Origin: Apoda limacodes
Lineage: Eukaryota; Arthropoda; Insecta; Lepidoptera; Limacodidae
DNA: 64,000 nt
Assembly: GCA_946406115.1 (NCBI GenBank)
Contig: OX291544.1
Location: 29,467,521 to 29,531,520 of the forward strand
Direction of reading: 5' to 3'
This document shows positions 54,716 through 64,000 of this stretch, piece by piece. The position numbers were made by a program, and so were the translations under genes. Each line of letters begins with the position of its first letter. Positions within the stretch are counted from its first letter, which is position 1. Below the pieces are notes generated by a model. The model ran no database searches, was not told where the DNA came from, and was given only the letters and a program-made list of their open reading frames with translations.

Positions 54716-56058
54716 TTTTTTTTTTTTTTTTTTTTATACCACTAAGGTGGCAAACAAGCTTACGGCCCGCCTGATGGTAAGCGGTCACCGTAGCCTATGG
54801 ACGCTTGCAACACCAGGGGTATCACTTGCGCGTTGCCGACCCTTCAGAAATCCAATAACTTCTTTCTTGAAGAACTCCATACTGTAGTCCTTGCAGAAAA
54901 CCTTGGCAGGGAGCTCATTCCACAACTTAAGCGTTCGCGGGAGGAAGTTTCTCTGAAACCGCACTGTACGCGACCATTTAGGTTCTAAAGTGTGGGAATG
55001 AATTCCCTGCCGATGGCGAGCGGTGCGATGGTAGAAAGTAGCCGTGGGCATCATTTCGAACAATTCCTCTGAACACAACCCATTTTACAAGCGGTAGAAC
55101 ACACACAGTGAGGCAAAGTCTCTCCTCAGACTTAAGGGCTCGATACCGCAAGTGAGTTTGGAATCGTCGACAATTCTCACAGCCCGTCGTTGAACCGAGT
55201 CAAAAGGGCCAAGCTGGTATTCGGGTGCACCTGCCCAGAGATGGCAGCAGTACTCCATATGGGGCCGAACCTGCGACTTGTAAAGTAACAACCTTTGCCC
55301 CGACGTGAAGTACTGCTTCGCTCTGTTGAGTACACCAAGTTTTTTGGACGCCAGCTTCACCTTATCTTGTAAATGATCTCGGAACTGAACATCGCTGGAG
55401 ATGTCGACACCAAGGATCCCAATTGTGGGATTACAGTGAATGGAGTTTTCTTAGCGGTGAACGCGCACACTTGTGTCTTTGTAGGGTTGAATCGGACCAA
55501 GTTTACCCGTCCCCAATCAGAGACCTGGGACAGTGTGGTCTCGATTTGAGACACAAGTTCTCCGCGGTTTTCCTCCACAACGGAACGAGGGATGTTTGCA
55601 CGACCCGTGTAAAAAGCGTCTCCAGTACTGTCATCTGCATAGCAATGTATATTGTTGATGTCCAACATGTCATTGATATGCAGTAGAAACAGCGTAGGAG
55701 ACAGCACAGAGCCTTGCGGGACACCAGCATTAATGTCCATGCTATCAGAGCAACTACCGTCAACTACGGTTCGTATGCGTCTACCGGACAAAAAGCTAGC
55801 CACCCATTTGCACAAACCCTCGGGCACTCCGTAAGATGGCAACTTCGATAGAAGACCGCGGTGCCAGACCCGATCGAACGCCTTCGCTATGTCCAGGCTG
55901 CATGCCAATGCCTCCCCCTGACTCTCAATGGCTAGTGCCCATCGGTGTGTGAGATACACTAGAAGGTCACCAGTCGAGCGACCGTGGCGAAAGCCATATT
56001 GACGGTCACTGACCAGATCGTGTACTTCTAGGTAGCTTAGAAGCTGTGTGTTGATCAG
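54716..56058 (-). mobile_element. 5'-truncated Jockey-like non-LTR retrotransposon
   Basis: Minus-strand insertion: poly(A) tail seen as T20 at 54,716-54,735, a short 3' UTR ('accactaaggtggcaaacaa', 54,738-54,785), then ORF2 C-terminal and RT sequence up to a 5' truncation at 56,058. Short target duplications are not evident. It is the best copy of the family in the window and explains the fragments at 7.6, 21.7, 25.1 and 49-53 kb. Confidence 0.92.
54785..56058 (-). pseudogene. Jockey-like reverse transcriptase, 5'-truncated, two frameshifts
   Basis: RT palm and fingers lie at 56,058-55,357. Landmarks are YGFRHGRSTGDLLVYLTHRW, LDIAKAFDRVWHRGLL (motif A Asp), NAGVPQGSVLSPTLF and HCYADDST (catalytic Y-A-D-D). 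The thumb and C-terminal region follow in another frame (55,360-55,085; LLLYKSQVRPHMEYCCHLWA), then a last frame (55,078-54,785; RTARHRQGIHSHTLEPKW, LPRTLKLWNELPAKVF) with a stop just before the 3' UTR. Frameshifts fall near 55,365 and 55,080. In intact elements this enzyme primes reverse transcription at the cut target site. The upstream endonuclease is missing here. Confidence 0.92.
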
Positions 56059-56418
56059 CACGAGTATGATGAAAATAGGGAAGAATATGCTGTCAATTAT
56101 AATTTAATTAGGGAAAAACCTAATTTATTAAGGGTTCCTATTGTGTTACGAGAAGAGAGGTTATCCTGTATTGTGGACACAGGACCCGAGGTATCTATTT
56201 TACCTATGGGAGTATTTCAAAGGCTATTCTCGGATAGGAGAAGGCGGCAAGAAGAAGGAATATGTATGGTATCCGCCAATGGAGCCACATTCCAAGGATA
56301 TAGATTGCGTGGCATCTATATCAAAATCGCCGAAGAAGCATTTGAATTTGATTTTGTTGTGGCAGATGTAAAACTCCCCCGTGCAAAAATAAGAAGAGCA
56401 AACCTTATAGAGATATAA
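56059..56418 (+). pseudogene. Second gypsy element: gag end and protease
   Basis: After the Jockey 5' end the frame continues HEYDENREEYAVNYNLIRE and RVPIVLREERLSC. The aspartic protease core CIVDTGPEVSILPMGVF follows (DTG at about 56,173-56,181), then RANLIEI and a stop at 56,416-56,418. The expected following protease segment (ILGLDFL-like) is found only at 60,300, so a ~3.88-kb block splits the protease. Confidence 0.75.
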
Positions 56419-59390
56419 TTTTTATTAAACCTTTGAAGTTATAAAATTTGTTATGAAATAGATGTAACTTATCTAAGATTTTCATCTGTCCAGGCTCACC
56501 AATGCGGAACTTGTTCGTAGGTTCGTAGGTTCCCGCTTGTCGTTCCTGCTCACACCACGCTGAGTTCGCTTATCCGCTCCTGGAATTCGAAATTAAAAAT
56601 GTGTATATATTGGATTCATAATAATTAATAATATAGATTTTTGAATCTTATTATTATGATTATTATTATTATACTTTATTGTATCAACATAAAAAATTTA
56701 CAAACAAAACATATTTACAAATAGAGGAAAACAAAAGGCGGTTTTATCGCTTTAAAGCGATCTCTTCCAGACAACCTTTCTCTCAGAATCTTAGTTTTTA
56801 AAAGAAAATAAAAATTAAAAAAAAAATATGAAATTATAAATCAACAAATAAAATTACAAATATCAAGTTAGAATAGTTGCACTTTTAATTGTTTGGACCC
56901 TTTATCCTTATCTCCAAACAGATATAATTAATTCTGCTTTTTTGTAATTACCAAATTAATTATGATAATTTGACCAATCATATCTGTTGCCCTCTCCTCG
57001 AGATTTTTAAATAGAAAAACCGCAATCTATTTAAGATCTCTACACATAAAGGCTGTCCAGTGACTCTATTTACTACGTAACATAAAAAATCAAAACACTC
57101 AAAAAAAAAAACAAGAGGAACAAGAAATACAAATTGAGTGTTTGGGATGTACTAATCTTCAACTATTAGCGAGTTATGATGGACCAATTGAAGGCCATAA
57201 AAAAAAAAAGGACGCTGAAAGAAAATTAGATTAATACACATTGAAATAAATTAACATTAAGGTACATGAATGAGTGAAACGAGAGCTAAATTAATTGAAT
57301 TTTTCTCATAAGAAAACAAAATAGCTTAAATCAATTTTTCAGTGAATTTGTGTTTAGTTATCGTATTTTAGAACTTCACTGAAATTGGGCATTACTTAAG
57401 TACAGTAAAAGACCTAATTATTTAATCAATGTAATTAAAATAAATAATCCCTTACAGTATATTTATGTGATAGAATAGAATTAAAGTAATGCCATACAAG
57501 TAAAAAGTTCAAATAGTAATAAATTATACTCAGCTTTTATGAATTTCAACATTATAGTCCGGAAGTATCTCCAGTCCCATAGGCACATGACGTCTACATC
57601 CCTTTGTCGAGTCACGTTGAACGTCTACGGACAGCAACTCAAACAACAGATTTTATAAAACAATTTATAAATGAAACAATAATATATTATAATATTTATA
57701 GCTGAAAAGAAAATCTAATCATCAGAACATATTCTCTATCATTCAAAATCTCATTAGAAATTCCGATACACAATATATCTCTCCTTATATACATCATACA
57801 TCGCCATAATTTTGTGATTATGTGTGATTGACAACGTATGTGTATAAATCTTGTATAATGATAAGTGTATGTGTATAATTGTAATAGTAAAATATATTAA
57901 ATATAATATATTTACTTAAATCTGGAACTTTAAACAAATATAAGATAAGAGAAAACCAGAGACACAATCTTCGTCCTGAAAATTAAGAATATCTAAACAA
58001 CCTAATATAGCATGATTCCTGAAATCTTTAATATAAGTTTCGAACTATCTATCCAGATTTTCAGACCATCTCGCAGGCATCACACTGAGACTCAGACATA
58101 GATTGCTCAATCTCCCCTTAAAATAATACCTATTACACAATCATACTTCTCTCCTAAAGTCTGCAGACATCCTAGGCCTCTAAGTCATACTAGACTCCTA
58201 AGACATAGAATATCTTAATATAGACATTGGAAAGCAAATTTCAAACATTTTTTGTATTTACCTAGTCTAACGTCTGCTCGCGACGAACATTTCCAATTCC
58301 ATAGCCACGTAGGAAACAATTATATGACGCCTAGCATAAACTGGATTCCGACACGCTGACCAGGTCAAAGGTTTCCTCCAAGAGTCTCCCAGAACCGGCA
58401 TACATCATTTCCCGAAGCTATAAATTCGAAAATGAACGCTGAGCTAGTTAGGTGATGAAGCTATGTTGTGAAGTAATTTCCAATATGCCTCCGATATTAG
58501 AAATTGTCCCCCCCCTGTTCCGCCTAGTTCCCTTAGGACGCCGACAGATACGAGGGAGAGTTTGAGTTCCTAAATGCATGTAATCTAAAATAAAAAAAAA
58601 TATATTTTAAAAGTTAAACTGAGATAATAAAATTTTCTCTCAACTCTAGAAGTAATTAGTTGTGAAAATAAACTTGTATTCAAGAGAATTGTATTCACTC
58701 ATTGTTAAAATTATTTAATTTGATGTGTTTCTATAGGTGGGTATTATACGGATTGATCTTTATCCGTTACTTCATGAAATTCGGTGATTTGACTAAATTT
58801 AATAGTCACGACTTTGAAGAATAGTTAGGTATAAAGATACCTATAGATTTTATGGTCACTCGGCGATAATGTATTTACTAATAAACACATTTTTATATAG
58901 TTGTTCAGCTCTTGACAGGATAATTTAGTTTTTAAATTATTTTCATGTAGTATTAAGCTTTTCAAACATTTCATTTGAAAATCACTTGATGAAGCTTCAA
59001 ATTAAATGCTTAAGCGGTTGTAATCACCCAATTGAAACAATACACATCAAACAAAATAACATAACAATTATACACACATCCAATCAATCACAAACACTTT
59101 TGTAAATAAATTCGATTAAAAAAGCTCGCCCCCTACTCCAACCAATTGATAAATCAAAAATATTGCAGTCGTTGTCCGATGTTTGTTGTCACTGTCGAAA
59201 TTTACTTCTCTAAACTGTATTTAAAAGGAAAGAAAACCCTACCTGAAACTTTAAAATTCGTTTCAGGCCTAAAGCTCCTAATTTATAAAACCAGTTGAGA
59301 AATAAGAGAAAAATACAGACAAAATGCAGGAAGTCGAAAGAGTACCACCTCTCGTCTCATGTTACATCAGCATCTAAATTAATATATAAG

Positions 59391-59430
<40 letters not shown>

Positions 59431-60296
59431 AGTGTTTATTAATTAGACCCGTCGTTCCCGAACATACGCTAATAAAAATTCCTTTAGACATACATATTTC
59501 ACACTTTAGTCATCAATAAAACCTGCATCCGTCTTTATTATATACATCCTATTAAACTAAGTTATCCGAAGAAATCAGTGAATTAAATAAGAACCTAAAA
59601 GTTAAGAGAAGAAATATATAATAACAATAAAAAAAATGATACTATTTACCAATTGTATGAAGAGCTCCAACCATCAAGATTTTACTTGTTAAAGTGCACA
59701 ATTGTAAAGTTAAATTTTAAATTAATTAAATTAAATGCTAAATTAAAAGTAAATTGAAATATCACTTGTAACTAAAAATATCACTTGTAACTCTTTGGCC
59801 GACTCCTTTGAATTTTTAAACTATCACGTCCAAACGTCAACGCTGTTCCTGGGTGACTCTCTACAACAACCCTCTATTGCTGCCACAGAATGCCTCCCTC
59901 AGCTTCGTTTTCGAGGTTCGATTCTTGGAATTCCGTTCACACGGTTTAGAGGTTCTCGCATTTTAATAGTGAAAAATGAAATTATACTCTATTTATCATA
60001 GTAATAGAAATACAGTTTGAGTATGTGACCTTTTCATAGTTCAAGTCACCAAGCTTAGTTGACATATTTAAAGATTAATTATTTTTAGTAAGTTTTTTAA
60101 ACTTGTTAAAAGATTCCTGTCATCGTAGACGAAATTAACTGTGTAAGCGCAATACAGATGTAAGCACCTAATCACTTGAGAAAATAACTCAAGTTTCTAA
60201 GTATTGCACATAAATTCAGTTCACCATATTTACTTTCATGTCTATTTTCAAAGTAACATAAAACGATATGTTACACAGAGGATTGTCAATTTCCCA
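56413..60296. other. 3.88-kb AT-rich block splitting the gypsy protease
   Basis: It interrupts the gypsy coding sequence. I see no terminal repeats, LTRs or supported coding frames. Contents: 'attattattatgattattatt' near 56,650, a poly-C run (gtcccccccctg, about 58,507), GC-richer patches at 56,490-56,570, 58,270-58,560 and 59,795-59,960, and (AT)n at 59,392-59,422. Its edges are 'aaccttatagagatataatt' and 'gttacacagaggattgtcaa'. It may be a non-autonomous insertion whose ends have decayed. Confidence 0.5.
59392..59422. repeat. (AT)n microsatellite
   Basis: An uninterrupted run of about 15 TA units, followed by 'gtatgtgt'. Confidence 0.95.
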
Positions 60297-61420
60297 TTTT
60301 AGGTTTAGATTTCCTGTATAAATATGACTGTTCAGTCAATTTAAAAGGACAAAGTATGTCCATTGGAAATAAGGTATTTGTATCTTTCCCTAGGTTAAAG
60401 GCATATGTCATGAAGCCGGTACCGAAAGATGTATATAGTGTATTGTCAACAAAGGTGGTAAAGTGTGATTCGCATGATGTAGGTATTTTAGGGGATAAGG
60501 TAGAATTTAATATCTCTAAAGAGTTAAATAGAGTAGAAAGGGATAGATTGTATTCTATTTTATCGAATAACAAAGATAGGTTTGCATTCGATAAGTTTAG
60601 GCTAGGTAGATGTAAGGTGGCCCCAATTACGATTGATTTAATCGAAGATACGCCTGTATATCAACAGCCGTATAGGACGTCAAGTGCTCAGCAGAAACAT
60701 ATTACAGATCAAGTGCAAGAATTATTAAAGTTAGGACTAATTAGAGAGTCACGTAGCGAGTATGCGAGTCCTATTGTATTAGTTAAGAATGATGAGAAGA
60801 AATGGCGATTTTGCGTTGATTATCACAAAATGAGTAAAAAAGTGAAAGAGGTTCCATGTCCTGTCACGCGGATAGAAAAGGTATTACAAGGAGCGAAATA
60901 TTTTTGCAAGATAAATTCAAATTTAGGCTATTTCCAATTGGAAATAGAAGAAAAGGATAGGTATAAAACAGGGTTTATGTGTAGTCAGGGTAGTTATGAG
61001 TGGAACGTGTTACCATTCGGAATGAAAAATAGCCAAGCGTTTTTCCAAAAGACAATAAATCTTGCGTTAAAAGATTTGTTAGGGAAAGGTGTATTGGTAT
61101 ATGTTAATAATATAATTATTTATCACGAGAATTAAGTAGGGTTAGGTCAATTGTAAGAAGTAACTTAACGTTGAAACCGTCCAAATGTACGTTTGGTTTC
61201 ACACAATTGAAATTATTAGGACATGTTGTATCAAGTGAGGGAATATTGCCTGATCGAGTAAAGGTAGTTAGGTTAGATAGTATAAAAACGCCGAAAAATA
61301 TACGGGAAGTTAGGTCGCTAGTAGGTTTTTTTATCATACTATAGGAAATTTATAGCTAATTTCGCTAAAATCGCGTTACCGTTAACTGATTTAACGCGTA
61401 AGAATCGTAAATTCTCTTGG
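60297..61420 (+). pseudogene. Second gypsy element: protease end and reverse transcriptase with altered catalytic site
   Basis: The frame 60,356-61,135 starts inside the protease C-terminal part (upstream LGLDFLYKYDC). It continues through the RT entry (YQQPYRTSSAQQKHI), SEYASPIVLVKNDEKKWRFC and VDYHKMSKKVKEV. Motif A reads FCKINSNLGYFQLEI, where a catalytic Asp is expected after I; here it is Asn. Motif C reads VLVYVNNIIIY where Y-x-D-D is expected. Other RT landmarks (VLPFGMKNSQAFFQ) are normal. TAA at 61,133 ends this frame. RT connection text (CTFGFTQLKLLGHVVSSEG) continues in another frame with a further shift near 61,335. Confidence 0.88.
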
Positions 61421-62020
61421 GGGGAGCGGCAAGAAGAAGCGCTGCGAGAGTTAATTAAAGAGATACAGAAACCTCCATTATTGCGGTATATTACGGAAGA
61501 GGAAGGCATTATAACGAAAATTGCAACCGATGCGAGCGATTTGTGTCTAGGAGCAATCCTTATGCAAGGAAAGTCGGAAAAAGAGATGCTACCCGTGATG
61601 TTTGCATCCAGAAAATTATCGGCAGCTGAGCAAAATTACTCAATTACCCAAAAGGAATGTCTAGCATTAGTGTGGGCACTAAATTTTTTCAGAAGCTATA
61701 TTTGGGGTAAAGCGATACAGGTGGATACAGACCACAAGGCATTGTGTTGGTTGGCAACCAATCGTAATAAAACTGGCAGAATTGCAAGATTGGTATTAGC
61801 TTTGCAAGAAGTTAATTTTGTGCAAGGAAAAAGCAACTTAGCGGATTATTTATCCAGGTATCCACTAGAAGGAGATGATTCAGGAGAATCACCAAAAGAT
61901 TTTGAAGATAATTTAGTAGTGCTAGCCATCCATCAAAATCAATTGCTAGAAGGGCAAAATAGGGATGATTTTTGTGTAGGTTGTAGGTCGTTTGGTGAAT
62001 CGCGGAATAAATCGCTATAA
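61330..62020 (+). pseudogene. Second gypsy element: RNase H
   Basis: From 'YYRKFIANFAKIALPL' (about 61,340) through KIATDASDLCLGAILMQGKS (catalytic Asp in TDAS), NYSITQKECLALVWALNFFR (catalytic Glu) and VDTDHKALCWL to FVQGKSNLADYLSRYPLEG. This is the normal gypsy RNase H plus tether. The frame is open 61,481-62,020, stopping after a degraded linker before the integrase. Confidence 0.9.
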
Positions 62021-63164
62021 AGGATTTTTTGTTCACGACGGCATGCTAATGCATTTACGCAAATTTTTAGGTAGAGATGTGAATAGGCATGTAATACCTA
62101 AAGATCTAGTGTATGAGATTTTAAAAGAAATACGTGATGATTCGTTGTCAGGCGGTCATTTAGGGTTATTTAAATGTTAAGGGAAATTTCAAGAACGATT
62201 TTTCTATCCAAATGCAAGACAAGTTATTGAAAATTATATAAAAACTTGCATGGTATGTCAGAAAAGAAAAAAATGTAGACAAAAGGAATGTTTGGAGCCG
62301 ATAACGCCTATGTCAGTGGAAGAAAAGTATCACGTAGATATACTAGGACCATTGAAAGTAACAGCGCGAAAGAATCGATATGTGATAGTAGCAATTGATT
62401 CATTTTCTAAATTCATGATAGCCAGGGCCATCACAATTTGTAATACTGAAAATGTATTGAGATTCTTAGAAGAAGATGTATTTCTGACCTATGGTACATG
62501 TGTAGAAATATGCACCGATAGAGCTTCAGTGTTTCGATCCAGATTAATGAGCATGAACTTAGAGTTTCACGGGGTTTGTCATATTAAAAGTAGTATAACT
62601 CACCCTATGTCAAATGGTTTAGCTGAAGTAAGTATAAAAACGATCACGTCTATGTAGTCAAAATACGATAGTGAGAGACAAGATAGCTGGGACTTAATTT
62701 TACGCAAAGTCGTACATGCGTATAATATCTCTCCGCATCATACAATTGGTTTCTCACCTTTTGAAGTGTTTCTAGGAAGAAGTCCGAAAATTGAAACGGA
62801 TAATAATTTAGGAAATCGAGGTAGAATACCTTTAGAATCGAGAGAAACACGGGATGTAGTCCTACGTCAAATAGTAGAAAAAGTTAGGCAAAGGATAATG
62901 CGAGCGCAGCAGCAACAAAAAGTTGTATTTTATCGTCGGGCGAAACCGAAAAATTTGGTTGTAGGAGATGTAGTATTGTTATATTTTGATAAACGACGAA
63001 CAGGGTTCTCATATAAATTAAAGAAAATATATAAGGCTCCGTATGAGATTGTTAGGTTAGTTAGGCATAACAATGCGTTGTTGAGAAATGTACATACGGA
63101 TAGACAGGTAGGTCCTGTAGATTTTAATAGGTTAAAAGTATTCCGTCCGAAATTAACCTTATAA
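61990..63164 (+). pseudogene. Second gypsy element: integrase
   Basis: N-terminal zinc domain: GGHLGLFKC, then TAA at 62,178-62,180, then CMVCQKRKK. The first His appears replaced by Asp (IRDDSLSGGHLG). Core: YHVDILGPLKVT (first Asp), EICTDRASVFRS (second Asp), THPMSNGLAEVSIKT (Glu), with a TAG at 62,655-62,657. The C-terminal domain lies at 62,766-63,164 (RRAKPKNLVVGDVVLLYFDK, YKAPYEIVRLVRHNN, VDFNRLKVFRPKLTL), with a stop at 63,162. No env frame follows. Confidence 0.9.
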
Positions 63165-64000
63165 ATAGGTTAATTCAACCAATTGTAAAATTGGTAAAAT
63201 AAATAAACGTGCAGATCGATTTATTTATATATAGATAATGAAGTCAGGGTATAAAGCTAGTCAGGCTAGTTTTAGTAAACTTTTTTGACTAGACTTGTTT
63301 TTCAAAATTCAGAAGGTCTAGTAGCGGACATGATTATTATTTGAATGGTAATTTAGGTATTTTAGATGGTTTAGGTAGATTTTTTTTAAAATGGAGAAAG
63401 TCTAGTAGCGGACATTGGTAATAATTGAGTTGTAATTTAGGCATATAGATTATTTAGGTATGTGTAGGTTTGCTAAACTATACTAGGTAAGCAAGAAATA
63501 CTTGGAAGAAATAAGTAATTTCTTAAAAGTTTAGAAGTTTGAAAGTCAAACTTAGTTAATCTCGAGTGATAATGAAATGTCATTATAAGATATCATGAAA
63601 AGTTATTCGATGAAATACAATAGGTATAGAATGTAGGATGCTTATTGAAGTTGTCATAGCAAATAAGGATTGCTAAAGCAAAGATTGGATGAGTGAGCCA
63701 TGTTAATATAGTTGTCATGGTAACGTAAAATAATAGGGTATTTTTATTTTGGTTGTATTATAATGGTTGGTAAATATGTCAACATAAGGTTGTGCTACAA
63801 ATTAATGGTTAGAAGATAGTGTAGAGGAAATATGATATAAGAAGGCTGTAGCCTAGCCATAAAGCGGAATATAGAAACGAGTAAAGCAGGAAGATAAGGT
63901 CACCAAGTCATGAGTAACTTGTACCTTGTACTAAGTACACGCTGGAAACCTCCAGAAGTAAATGTTGTAGGAGCATAGATTGAGGTAAAAAGTTAAAAGT
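63165..64000. other. 3' region of second gypsy element; LTR not resolved
   Basis: Non-coding. Two direct repeats of 'gtctagtagcggacat' lie at 63,318-63,333 and 63,399-63,414. A 3' LTR probably starts in or beyond this stretch, but with no 5' LTR in the window I cannot set its boundary. Confidence 0.45.

Noticed and set aside
55423..55834. Plus-strand frames of 60-87 codons
   Set aside because: They are antisense to the Jockey-like reverse transcriptase (56,058-55,357), which carries the catalytic motifs.

Overview
The window looks like AT-rich, repeat-dense nuclear DNA of an insect, almost certainly a moth or butterfly (Lepidoptera). The evidence is several copies of the dispersed repeat that starts gggttccgttcccc and ends gagtccgactcgcacttg, the 3' tail ending in tcaaagtcaaagtc, the 'atgcgaaagtaac...' repeat, and Jockey-like, Helitron, mariner, copia and gypsy elements. 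There is no prokaryotic operon structure. I find no complete host gene. The best host candidate is one exon-like block at 34,022-34,312, and three tRNA-like units could be Pol III genes.

Layout. 0-1.9 kb: a non-LTR ORF2 remnant, duplicated repeats and a 5S rRNA-derived fragment. 1.9-7.5 kb: a copia element with both LTRs and a perfect 5-bp target duplication, with a mariner element inserted in its integrase. 8.4-16.9 kb (minus strand): a gypsy element with gag, pol and an env-like gene, both LTRs, a tRNA-Leu-type primer site and a 4-bp target duplication. Its gag/pol junction carries a textbook -1 frameshift signal. 17-25.5 kb: satellite-like repeats, a composite repeat with tRNA-like unit A, a MITE nested in a Jockey 3' end, and a second non-LTR remnant. 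25.5-30.3 kb: a ~700-bp repeat array fused to a Helitron helicase fragment, whose other half lies inverted downstream. 30.3-42.9 kb: AT-rich dispersed and inverted repeats, the exon-like block and tRNA-like unit B. 42.9-46.8 kb: composite repeat copy C (tRNA-like unit C), split by a 1.24-kb DNA-transposon-like insertion whose empty site is preserved elsewhere in the window. 48.57-53.47 kb: a giant palindrome with ~2.3-kb arms, each holding a MITE and the endonuclease-RT part of a Jockey-like element. 54.5-63.2 kb (plus strand): a second gypsy element, broken by a 5'-truncated Jockey insertion and by a 3.9-kb AT-rich block; its RT has lost all three catalytic aspartates.

No mobile element here can act alone: every transposase or polyprotein has stops or frameshifts. 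The gypsy at 8.4-16.9 kb and the Jockey copy at 54.7-56.1 kb are the least decayed. The features most worth following are the palindrome (a possible hairpin-RNA source), the three tRNA-like units with an enlarged anticodon loop, the gag-pol frameshift signal, and the exon-like block with an RFGRR motif.
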